Below are positions 41,683 to 52,700 of a stretch of DNA of 64,000 bases, in pieces. A program made the translations under genes and the position numbers. The number at the start of each line of letters is the position of its first letter. Position 1 is the stretch's first letter. The stretch is from Aphis gossypii (lineage: Eukaryota; Arthropoda; Insecta; Hemiptera; Aphididae): assembly GCF_020184175.1 (NCBI RefSeq), contig NC_065531.1, positions 87,576,604-87,640,603 on the forward strand, given 5' to 3'. The notes under the pieces are model-generated. The model did no database searches and had not been told where the DNA came from. It saw only the letters and a program-made list of their open reading frames with translations.

Positions 41683-43373
41683 GATTCTGAACGGAGTGAA
41701 GAATGTATTGATTTTACAATGATGTATGTTTTTTTTTTTTTTTTTTTTGTTTTTTTTTTTTTTTTTGTGTCTGTGTACAGCATAACTAGTCGAAATAATG
41801 CTCCAATTTCAAACAATGGGGGTGGTTTCCGATGTAAAAGTGAATATCCTTGGTGCATTATAGAGGTAAAAAGTTAACATTTTCCAACAGTTTTCAAAAA
41901 ATCGAGAAAAACAAAAAAAAAATGACGGAAAAACGGGAATTTTTACGCAAAACCAGTTTTCGACCAAATCGATTTTTTTTTATGGTTGTAATTCAAAAAC
42001 TAATCACTGAAAATACTTGAAATTTTCACCAAATGTTAATGTCAGTGGTATCCGTATATAGTTAAATTTTCAAAAAATTTTGACTTTTTTGAGTTATTTA
42101 TAGACCACTGAAATTTTCGAATTTTTTGAGAAATTTTTTTTAAAGTGTCGATAAAAAATTTTTGGATGACCAAAAAGTTTTGAAAATTTAATACAAGGTT
42201 CCTTATGAGTTGTTTTAATGTAGCTAAAAAAAATTAAAAATCGTTAGTCACAATTTTTTTTTATAAGCGTTTTTAGTTCAAATTTTTACGAAATCTGTCG
42301 AAAACGCGAAAATTTGCAAGTAATTTTGAAGTTGAAAAATCATAAAATTTTTTTCTTTTATAATTAAGTTTTGAAAATTTGGTACAAGGTTCTCCATACA
42401 TTTTTCTTCAAATATCTGTAAAAAAAACTCTACCGGATTCAGACAAAAAATTTTTATGAGTGTTTGAAATTTAAATTTTTACAAAAACCGCGTTAAATAA
42501 CAGTTTAGCCTCAAACGATTTTTGATATTTGTTATTATTCAAAAAGTATAAGTCGTAGATACTTGAAAATTTTACCAGTTATTAAGATTCGCGTTTTCTT
42601 TACGTGATTTAATTTTCAAAATATTTTGACTTTTTTTGAGCTATTTATAGACAACTGAAATTTTCAATTTTTCTGAAAAAATATTTTTGAAGTGTCGATA
42701 AAATGTTTTTGGCCCTATCAAAATACTTGTAAATTTTATACAAAGTTCCTCATATGTTATTCTTATAGTGATTAAAAAATTATAAGAATACATAGGCACA
42801 ATTTTTTTTTATTAGCATTTGAAGTTCAAATTTTGACGAAAATTCGTCAAAATTATGAATATTTGCGAAATATTTGAAGTTGAAAAATCATAAAATTTTT
42901 TTTGTTTATAACTAAGGATTAAAAATACAACACTAAGTTTTCCATAAGTTTACCTTCAAGTATCTATAGAGAAAACTCGAAGCATCATTATAGGAAAAAT
43001 TTTAAGTGCGTTTGAATTTTAAATTTTAACGAATAGCGTAACGATAACGATTTATCCTCAAACGATTTTAAATATTTGTTATTATTCAAAAAGTATAAGT
43101 CGTAGATACTTGAAAATTTTACCAGTTATTAGATTCGCGTTTTCTTTACGTGATTTAATTTTCAAAATATTTTTTAGTATAAGCTGGTTTTTTTAAACCA
43201 CCTTTTTCACCAATCACTAGAAATTATATCCTAGGCTAACAAATCATCTTCGTTCAGAATCGTTTTTCGTATACAATGATAACTATCATTGGATTCAAAT
43301 TTAACACTCCTATAATATATAATAATGATCCATACGGCACCTAATGTACAGCAGAGCGGTACTCACTTGCCCA
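41683..43373 (-). repeat. Interspersed repeat family, copy B (~1.7 kb), inverted relative to copy A
   Basis: This is the reverse complement of the family at 27523-29013, with matching termini: TTCTGAACGGAGTGAAGAATG at the left and ACAGCAGAGCGGTACTCACTTGCCCA at the right are given here by position 41683-41704 and 43348-43373. It is about 200 bp longer. It contains three periodic units about 547 bp apart; two of them (about 42520-42640 and 43066-43170) are almost identical over ~115 bp. A long T tract with a single G interruption at 41730-41767 corresponds to the A tract of copy A. Confidence 0.85.
42520..43170 (-). repeat. Near-identical internal tandem duplication inside copy B
   Basis: The block beginning CCTCAAACGATTTT, running through AAAAAGTATAAGTCGTAGAT and ending in a TTTACGTGATTTAATTTTC stretch occurs at about 42520-42640 and again at about 43066-43170. 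The two differ by only a few bases and a one-base indel. The offset is 547 bp. The intervening sequence continues the same periodic unit, so the element has a satellite-like organisation. Confidence 0.75.
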
Positions 43374-43399
43374 CTTTTTTTCTTATTCATTTTTTAAAT

Positions 43400-46300
43400 G
43401 AGTACCTATGATCAGTTTGTGAATTATACTTAGATATTGGTTTGTACTCTAGAATATAACTCTTTGCGACAAGACTACGCTTTCAAGTATTTCGTGATAG
43501 TACTTCTGGATCGGAATAGCTCCCTTGAGTTGCTTTTCGATGTTGTTGTCTTACAAGGTACAAGGTTTTGATTTTATATAACACTCCGAGATAAACAATA
43601 TTTCCCCGAGGTCTTGAATGTTTATATTAAAAGCGAATTTAACATAAATTCTGTTGATATTTGACATTTTATTTAAAGTTAAATTACAAATTTCGAGTAC
43701 ATCACAATACACTGCAGTATAAGTTACAATATCATTCAGCAAAACACTGAATTATATATTAGAAAAAACAAAATACAATGGTAATCTCTATAAGTATGAT
43801 GATAACGCAGTTCACCCTAAGCTGTAATTCAAAAATAGAAAAAAAGTTACTAATATATGACATAGGTGACAAAATGTTGAAAATATAATAAAAATTCCAA
43901 AATTTCTTAGCATTTTATATAGATTCAAAATCATAAATATATATATACTCGTATTTAATAAGCAATGATTTATTTATTCTTATGACAAGTAATGGTATTA
44001 CGTGGATACGCATATTTCACTATAAAAATAGCTAATAAAAAGTTAAGCTTAAACAACGCAAAATATTGAAAATTAAAACTAAAGTTAAGTAAATAAATTA
44101 TGATTTATGAATATTAAACTTGGTATAGAATTAAAGTAACGATATACTATACTATCATAAGTTATAAAAAAAAATATATAAGGCAATTTAACAAGCGTGT
44201 TTACCTCTTTTTTTTTCGTCAATAACAAAAATGCAGTAATTCAAAAGTAGATTTTTAGATTTTTTAAATTTTCTTTTAGACCGTCTTTTAAAATTCTTGA
44301 GATTTTTTATACTATTTAAAGAGTAAATTAAGGAGATATTTATAAGTACTGTACTATTTTTATCGTTATTATAAAAATTTAAATAATTAAAAAGCTCGTT
44401 CGAAATTTCGAATCTTTAATTAGGTACATAACATAAGTCTATCAAAAACTAAAAAAAAAAAAATATTTCCTTAATTATTAACAATCAAGCGGATCTCATT
44501 CAGAAAAATAAATAGAAGTTAGTATCTTTACATTATTCTTCTAGAGTAAAATTAACAGAAATCGAGAATTTTAAAATTATCATTAATAATGGAATAAATA
44601 GGGATAAGTTTTCTTAGTAAATCACACTGTATAAATTCAGTTTTGAACCATTTGATAACAATTTTAATGACATCCATGTAGGTATAAATATACTATACAC
44701 TTAATAAAATGTTACATTGTATTATTTTCAAATATATTTGTATGAATTTAAAAACATAACTTAAATGTTGTGTTTTGTGTTTGAGCGACAATTAGAGTTA
44801 CAGTATAACTACACTAAGGTATATTGCATGCAATACACTCATAACTAAAATTTAATTTTTTGATTGGTTAGTTAAATAATTATGAACAATGAGGGAATTA
44901 TTACTAGATGATGATGATGATCATCATTGAATAACACATATTATTAAATAAGTTTTGTAAATACATTTAAAAAGTATATTAAGACATAAAAAGTATGGGT
45001 CAAAATAAATTATTTGTTTTTACACCTTGTAAATTATTAACTAAAAATTGAACTGATTTTTGAAAGAATTAAAATTTGTTTATTATTTTTTCGATTATCT
45101 AATTATTTCAAATTATAGATTATTATGAAGTAAACAGTTTTAATTGGTAATTGATAACTAAGTAAAAAAATTATTTCTATTTATGTTGTAGTTCAAAAAT
45201 GATAATATACAATTATTAATTACCCTATAATAACTAAAATAAACTCTGGAATATAAAATATCATGCTAAATCTATGATCCAAGTTAATAATCAAAAAATA
45301 ATTCATGGATTTGGACTTAGGTGCAATTTAAAGTTTCAGATTTCAGATTTAATTCTATGAAATGTACTAACTTTAATAAATTTAGAGGAATGGGGTTAAG
45401 GTAATTTTATATTATATTAAGCGTAACCATGGTAATAGATTTTGAAGGGGGAGTAAATCCTTTGTTTATTGCATACGATGTTCGATGATAAAATGTGTTG
45501 TGGAAGAAAGTGGAGAATATGAAGAAATATGAGAGAAAGGAGAAGTTGGATTTCATTTAATGACACTTAAGAGGATATTGCATCAACATTTGTTATCTTT
45601 GTCTCTTCGATGCATAATATAGCAAAATTACTATACGGTAAACCTTAAATAAATAGTAGTTATATTATGTTATAATTATTTTAGATTTTTTTTTTTACAT
45701 TTTTAAGTAAATAAAATGTAAATAATTCTTAAAAATAAAAAGCTAGTGTTTTAATAAAAAATAAAATATTAAAAATATACTCAAAAGATCACATAAAATG
45801 TGTTCACTGATTGAAATAAATATTTACTAATTATGTTGACAAGTTATAAAAGGAACCTAGACAATTATTTAAAATGTATGAAGCGTAATTTATTATATAA
45901 TTAACTGTTCGTATATTACTCATTAGAAAATATTATAATATATTATGTGCTTTGTTATATATTAATACATTTATAATATTTTTTAGCTCGAACAAAAACA
46001 AAATAATTATGAACTTATTTATCGTTATATTTGATAGCTACACAAGCCAGAAAGTGATTCAAGAATATTTATGAATGAGATTTCCTTTAATATTTTATAA
46101 AATATTCATTTACAAACTTAAATCAGTGTTGAACCATACGCGTGGTTATACATTTCATGAAAATTCTTGGAAAGTTCATTAACATTTTAACAATATTTCC
46201 GAACCTCCAGGTTGTGTTTAAAGGTTATGTTTTTTTTTTTAACAATTTCACATTTTTATCAGAATATAAAATAAATAATTCATTACATAAAAAAACGAAT

Positions 46301-46600
46301 TTAATTTAACAGTTAAAGCTTGTAAAAATTGCGTTATAACAAATTATTACATTATGTTCTACATTAGAAATTTTCCCGAACTTCGTTACAAAATATTTTA
46401 TTTAGGTAGGTATAAGATATTTATTTTATGTGGAATTCATTATCATCTATGTTTGTTTCTATCAATTTTTATTTACAAAGTTGAAATTTTATCAATTGCA
46501 TCGTACCCATTAACAGAATTATGTCTTATAATTATTATAAAATTATAATTATAGAGAAAATTATACTCACGAATATAATATATAGTGTTGTTTGATTGCG
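43400..46600. other. AT-rich non-coding DNA
   Basis: A GATGATGATGATCATCATTG stretch near 44910-44928 contains a 14-bp perfect palindrome. No exon or repeat family is recognised. Confidence 0.6.
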
Positions 46601-47420
46601 TTTAAAACGATATATGGACTTCAGTTTCGTATTTAATAAAATTGCGTTTGATGTAAGGTTTTGAAAAAAATGTAGTTTTTTTTACCGATCGGTTCCATTG
46701 AAAACCGTTCCGACTAGGGTCCGTAACGGATATTTACGTATGTATGGACAGCACGATATAAGACCATTCCTTCCCATCACCCAGTTAGCCATAGTTATTA
46801 GGATATTTTTATTTATTTATTTTTTTAACAAAACGTTGTCCGATATTCGGTATGGGAAATTTATTGGTAGAGGGTAGTTTTTGTTTAGTTGTGTTTTTTT
46901 TTCTATTCTTTTTGGTCTGACCCCGTCGACCAAGAAATATCCAACGCAAACCTTTGGACGGGAAATCAAAACCCACAGGCCTCCTGCACCACCGCCCGCA
47001 TTACCGGCAGCAAACCGTAATTCTTTATAATACCCGAGATTTTGGCGTCTCGTCTAACAAACCAGTCGTAAATCACCGAAGTTTAATCAAAATGAATGGG
47101 CTACCGGAAGTCGGAGAGCAAACAAAAGTGATCGCGTGCAGCGTTCGCGGGCTTTGGGTGCGTTGTTGGAAGTACGCGCGCTATGCCTTTTCCGCCACCA
47201 CCTCCAGCCTTTGATGGATTTCTACAAAAGACGGCATAACTCATGATTATCGTATCTGTGGATTTTTCGGTTTTTTCCATGGCTTGTTTGCTCTCAATCT
47301 GATTTTGCTATACCACGGACACTTGACCGCCTCAGATCTGTACGAGTTTATAACGGTATATCTAGGACCTAGGCCTAAGTATACATAAGTCACGTATCCA
47401 AGTATGCACATAAAAACTAT
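46600..47420. other. GC-richer island upstream of 47.4 kb, no recognised gene
   Basis: The patch 46920-47340 is clearly richer in G and C, with many CG dinucleotides. Both strands are partly open: a plus frame at 46954-47214 without an ATG start, and on the minus strand an ATG frame of 47 codons with a GGGGGKG run ending near 47110. Open frames on both strands are expected in GC-rich DNA of this genome, and neither product resembles a known family. It lies 0.9-1.7 kb downstream of the tetraspanin exon in that gene's direction. Confidence 0.25.
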
Positions 47421-47552
47421 TCAGAAACAACAATAAATTGACGTTGGAAAATTCAACAAAATATATATCTCTTGATTTATAGTTGTATTATAATATTATT
47501 TTAGTATACTCTTCAGTAGTTATTATTGTCACATATTCATATTCCGTCTAAG

Positions 47553-47693
47553 TTACACCGCCGCTTTCACGTTCAATGGATCGTGTCTTACAGAATTTTG
47601 CTTTACTAAGTCCACCATCTTAAATTCGTTTCCCGGATAGTTGTTTGATAATTCCTCAAATTCGCAAGTATATTGTATTTTATTTGAAAAGTA
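47553..47693 (-). CDS. Possible exon, unrecognised, downstream of the tetraspanin exon
   Basis: A 46-residue open frame runs to TAA and includes CEFEELSNNYPGNEF and MVDLVKQNS. It has balanced protein-like composition, unlike the Ile/Asn/Lys/Phe-rich chance frames around it. It could begin at an AG acceptor (47694-47695), but the pyrimidine tract before it is poor. A GTAAGA donor at 47591 would give a 102-nt phase-0 exon. It lies about 630 bp downstream of the tetraspanin exon on the same strand. However, it contains no TM3 and no CCG motif, so it does not fit the expected next tetraspanin exon. It may be a chance open frame in a slightly GC-richer stretch, or an exon of another transcript. 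Confidence 0.18.
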   Translation of the reverse strand, partial: YFSNKIQYTCEFEELSNNYPGNEFKMVDLVKQNSVRHDPLNVKAAV

Positions 47694-48319
47694 CTAACCA
47701 TATTATTATTACCGACCTCATCAAAACCTCATTCGATCGATCGATCCCCTCTGCAAACCCTTGATGGTTAAACTTGCATTGTTTGTTAAAGTTTGCCACC
47801 GATCTCATACTATGGTTAAAGACCGAAACTATATTTAAGTTACTAATATTCCTGGGATTCTAATCACTTAAAACCTAACGTAGTAACCGATGATATATTT
47901 GAAAAGCACGGTAACATTTTCGTGGAGTGATGAACTATAAATATATTTAAACTGTAAATATCTTATATATTTTTATGGTTAAATTAATGTATGATATAGT
48001 TAAAATGCTAATGATTACACTAAAATAGGTATACCTACTTTTGAATATTGCGCATTATAAACATATATCGTGTTAATAAGATATTGCGAGCTTTTAATTT
48101 CACGATAATTATAAATTTAATAATAATTGTAACCAAATATTTATTGTAATAATATCTTTTGGTTATCGTTGTTTTTCTGAATCTTGGTTAATTTTAACGT
48201 AACATAATCGTATTCAATTTATACAAATTTAACACAATATTACCAATAACTTATTACATCGATTGAATATCACTAACAAATAATTAAACTTTATAAAGTA
48301 TTTAATATTATGTACTTAC

Positions 48320-48517
48320 TGCTAAAAGTAGTTGGCTGAGTTCTTGATAGACAGCAAAACATGACAAAAACGGAGCTATGATTACCACAATAGAGGCAAA
48401 TATCAACACGTACATTCCTAAATAAACTTGCCAGATTTCAAGAGCATCGATCCATTCCTGGAGTGTCGTGTCGAGCCTTGAGTACACCACGTAGCCCCAT
48501 AAGAATATACCCATTAT
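48320..48517 (-). CDS. Internal exon of a tetraspanin (Tetraspanin-2A-like)
   Basis: This 198-nt exon encodes 66 residues in phase 0 at both ends. It follows a pyrimidine-rich acceptor (TTTTTTTTAG) and ends at GCA before a GTAAGT donor. Residues 1-15 form the second half of TM1. Residues 16-31 form a short extracellular loop containing LQEWIDALEIWQVY. Residues 32-56 form TM2 (YLGMYVLI...), ending in FLSCFAVYQEL, which aligns with the tetraspanin TM2 signature GFLGCCGAxxE; the cysteine and glutamate are kept, while the second glycine is Ser. The FxEWL-like loop and YxGxYVLI start of TM2 resemble insect Tsp2A, a smooth septate junction protein of gut epithelium; that resemblance is from memory. 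The exon starts inside TM1, so an upstream exon must supply the N-terminus. The large loop with its CCG motif, TM3 and TM4 must lie downstream, and I found none of these in the window. Family call is fairly sure, subfamily less so. Confidence 0.78.
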
Positions 48518-48964
48518 CTAAAAAAAATAAAAGTAAAATAATGTAGGTACAAAAAAAAAAAAAAACTTTTGGTGAACTTAATTTATAATTAGTGTAATAA
48601 TTATGTGATTTTTATTAAAAACATATTTTAACAGAAGCAACAGACACTTTAGATTTTTATGTTGATTTAAAAATAAATATTAAACAGTATTATTGTTATG
48701 AATTGGTGCATAATATTCTATAATTATTAGTTATAGTCATAACTAACAAGTTATAATATAAAACACGTCATACTACCATAGTCTTAAAAATAAATCGTAT
48801 AGTATACTATAGTATACATATTTACAGTGTGTACCTTTTATATGTACGATTAAATAAAAAATAGATAAATAATAATTATAATTGTTTTCAAATAATTAAA
48901 CTATGAACTACGAAACAATAAAACTTAGGATACAGTATACAATATTATTGTACAACTAAACAAC

Positions 48965-49770
48965 GAGGGGAAGTAGGTAACCATTCTGCTGTACAATGTA
49001 AGTCAAGTGAAACTTGCCATCCAATGGGTACTGTAATGAATATGTTAAGAAGATTATAGCATTTTATTTTCTCTCTCACACTCGCACGTAACATAGATAC
49101 AACACATTTACGTAAAAGATTTTTATAAGTAACCTTTGAAAAAAATCACCACATTAATAACAAATAAATAAATATTTTTGAGAATTTTACATTTTTTTTT
49201 TATTTTATTATTATTTGATCTTGTATTCGATATTAAAAATATAAACCAAAAATAAATTGTTGAGACAACATTTAGAAAAATTGATTACATATGATTAAAA
49301 ATATCGTTATCTTTAATTTTTGTAATGCATGATTTTACTTAAAGATTACTTATAAAACGATTTTGTAATAATCTGTTTTTCTAGATTACGCTTTTGCTAG
49401 AGAGAGAATAAGAATTGCACGACATCATCTTAACTTTAAGTTCAATAAAAAATCATTGTATATACGATGAAAAGATGATTCAGAGCGTAGATGGTCTTAT
49501 TGGATAATTTTAAAATGTTAACAAATATTCATATTCCTTTTTTTTTTTTAGTTTTTCCTGATTTATTAAAAATTACGGATGATTTTATTTTATTTTAACT
49601 TCTTAAAAATTCCAATTTTATTTAATATTCTACTAAATAATGTAGCATATTCTCCATCGATGTTGATGATCTTAGCATACAAAATACAAAAAGTAAAATA
49701 AAAACATACATCATTGTGAAATAAATATTTTTATTGCTACGCTAGGAATCTAAATCAATCTTTAAATGAA
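48965..49770 (+). repeat. Diverged copy C of the same repeat family
   Basis: Three blocks occur in the same order as in copy A. A start resembling AAGTAGGTAACCATTCTGCTGTAC lies at 48973-48996. A block resembling CATTGTATACGA...GATTCAGAGCG lies at about 49455-49500. An end ACATACATCATTGTGAAAT is followed by a degraded GGAATCTAAATC near 49750. The middle is shorter and has diverged. It lies about 450 bp upstream (in transcription) of the tetraspanin exon, which would make it intronic for that gene. Confidence 0.5.
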
Positions 49771-52700
49771 GACATTAATTATTATTGCCTAAGTTGTGAG
49801 CTGAAACATGTATGTTTATTATTACATGATTATTTATTTACAAATTATCATATCATTATGCAGAGTAAAAACTTTAATAATCATTAATAACGTTTTGATA
49901 TTAATATATCACTGTAAATACCTATTCGTCCCTCCATTATTGTAAATTCTCCAAACATCGGAGAGCGACACAATATGTATCATTTTAACAGACTCCTTTG
50001 CAATACAATAATAATATAGGTGTATTATCATATATGGTAACAGAGCCACCACGCTTGTTTCATCGCTATCACAATACAAACTTTAGACTTTTGTTTATTT
50101 ATCGGGGTAGACACGTCAGTAGGACAAATCACACCACACATCAAAAATAATAATACTCATGTGCATGAATTGTCATCAAGAGTTTATTATTATATCGTTG
50201 GCGTTGTGTGCTCTATTTTGTATCCAAGTATGGTTTGCTTCGATGGGTCTATCTGACATCGTAGACTAGTCATTTATAGATAATACGATATTGATTTGTG
50301 TTGCAGGTAATATTATACTCGTTAATATGCTGACGTACTTCTTTTTGACAATTTAGTAAGCAACGTTTATAAATTCTTTAAAAATAAAAATTACTGACTT
50401 GTTATTTTACACGGAAATAATACAATTTATTTTTTTTTATAGTCTATCAAATTTTCCAGGAACATACATTGGAGGGAATATTGAAAGAGTCAATTATACT
50501 ATTTATTTATCATTACATTAATTTTATTATTGGCGTATTTCAATAATATATTCAAGTTTATTGATCAAATATAATGGGTACACAATTCACTATTATAAAT
50601 GAAAAACTAAATAATACTAATTTATTTAAATTATATATTATATGAATAAAAATATACACATACATATAGGTATAATATGATCTTACGCATTATGCGTTTG
50701 TGCGCGAAATAAAGAGCATTTTCATTGGAATTTTATAATGTACAATTATTTATGATAAATAGTTTAAATCATTAAATTAAAATTGAATAATTTTAAATCA
50801 ATAAATTATGATAATTATTATGATTAGTACCTAAATATTTAATTATTTGAAATTATTTATTATATGGGTAAAATATTAATAATAGATTTAAGTTGAACTT
50901 TTAAAATAAAAATTTTTGTTGGGAGTAGTGTTTGAGAATAATAATTATGTGTAGCATTTCAATATTAGTATAAAATGTTAATTTTAAAGTGATAATAATT
51001 TTAAGACTTAAGTTAATTGATAACTAATAAACGTAACCTATCAACGTGGAGCTTTTACCTTATCTGCGCTTATACTTCAAAACAATAATAATTTGATGAT
51101 TATACAGCTATAATTAAATTTTTATAGCTATATCCTAAAAATATTATTAAAAACGTCGTACAATCCATAACTCAATACATACTTTGTTGTTTTGTACATA
51201 ATGTCTTACCTATAGGCTTTAAACTTAAACATCTGATTGAAGATTGATAATAGTAAAATTTATAAAATAATATTTCAATGGTTCATATAATCATATTTGC
51301 TTGCTTTATTGCTAAATTATATTTTAGGATAAACACAGACGCTTTGTTCGAAAAAAAAAACATTTTTAAAATTAATATAACTTATTATAATAAGAAAAAA
51401 ATTACATAAACGTGTAGGTACGTTTTAATTTTTGAGTTCTTCATATGCTTTTGTTTTTAGAAGTGCCAATTTAGTCATAATTAAATCATAATTCATAACA
51501 CTTCATAATTAAATATAAAATGTTTAAAATATATCAGTTTTTTGACCCTAGTATCTTTTTTTTCTCAAAAATACATTTGAAACATGTTTACTAGTTAGTT
51601 TTAATGATGATCTAAGTTACAAATTGGTTAATATTATTGTTTTTATATTGTAGTAACTTATATTTTATCATGTATCTATTTTTATTATTACTTTAATAAT
51701 CATAGCTGAACAATTTAATAAATACTTGCTTAGAAGTATTCAAATATAGTATCATTTGTTATTGTAACTACCTTTAAGTAAATGCTGGTGGCTTATATTC
51801 TCAAAGAAGTTCGGATCTGATATTTTTACTCCTTGGTATTGGTAAAAGAACAAGGAAAATACATATTAAATGGTCGTCAATAATGTGTAACAATGTTTGA
51901 CATGAAACATAATAATATGTTTCTGTGAAAACCGACGCCTTACCGAGTTTACACCACATATAGTATATAAGGGTTAAATTTTATCTGACAATTATGTTTA
52001 TAAAAATATTGATTTAGGTTCAAATGTACTTAAAAATGTGTCATACACAATGTTGAAATGATGACAAAACGGTCTTAAGGATTTTTGTCCATTGACATTT
52101 AACAATATTTATCGACAGTGGATATTTTTTCTTTTATGTCAATCGTCTATACTTCGTTGTTGTCCTTTTTGTATTAGGTTTTTGCTCATCGAAGCATTTT
52201 TAACGTCTCGCGCCGCCAGTCCAATTTTGAACTTGGGTTTTAAGAAAAAGTATATGTTAAAGGTTTATATTACTATTTGCAACATGAAAAAAAGCTAAAC
52301 CATTATTATAGTTGTAAAAGCTAGACAAATGTTTGTTTTAAATATCGCTATATTTTAAATGAAAAATGTTTACGAAAACAAAAATACAAAAATGCTACTT
52401 ATTAGAATCATTACTAACAATAAGGTATATTAAAATTAATTAAACCAAATTAATATTAGTTTTAAATATTTTACTATAAATATATATTATAATATCTAAA
52501 TTGTATATTTTTTAAATTTATATCTTTATTTTTTTTTTTTAACTAATGATGATTTATCAAGTTTGATTATGGACTTCAAACAAATCAATATTTTAATTAT
52601 TATCGAACTCTGTATAACCGATAATAAATAACTTGTGAATTTATTTTAAAAATGTACAAAACAAATTATATACAAAAGTTTAGAAAACTAAAAATATTTA

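Noticed and set aside
41661..41858. Lys-rich minus-strand frame, with its counterpart at 28831-29031
   Set aside because: Both are readings through the A/T tract at the end of the repeat family, in different frames in the two copies, so no protein is conserved.
46954..47214. 86-codon plus frame in a GC-rich patch
   Set aside because: Opens at TTG, not ATG; the opposite strand is also open, and the product matches nothing known.
50684..50730. GTAAGA donor with a short open frame upstream on the minus strand, considered as a tetraspanin N-terminal exon
   Set aside because: The frame that stays open reads CSLFRAQTHN, with no KYxxFxFN motif and no hydrophobic stretch to complete TM1.
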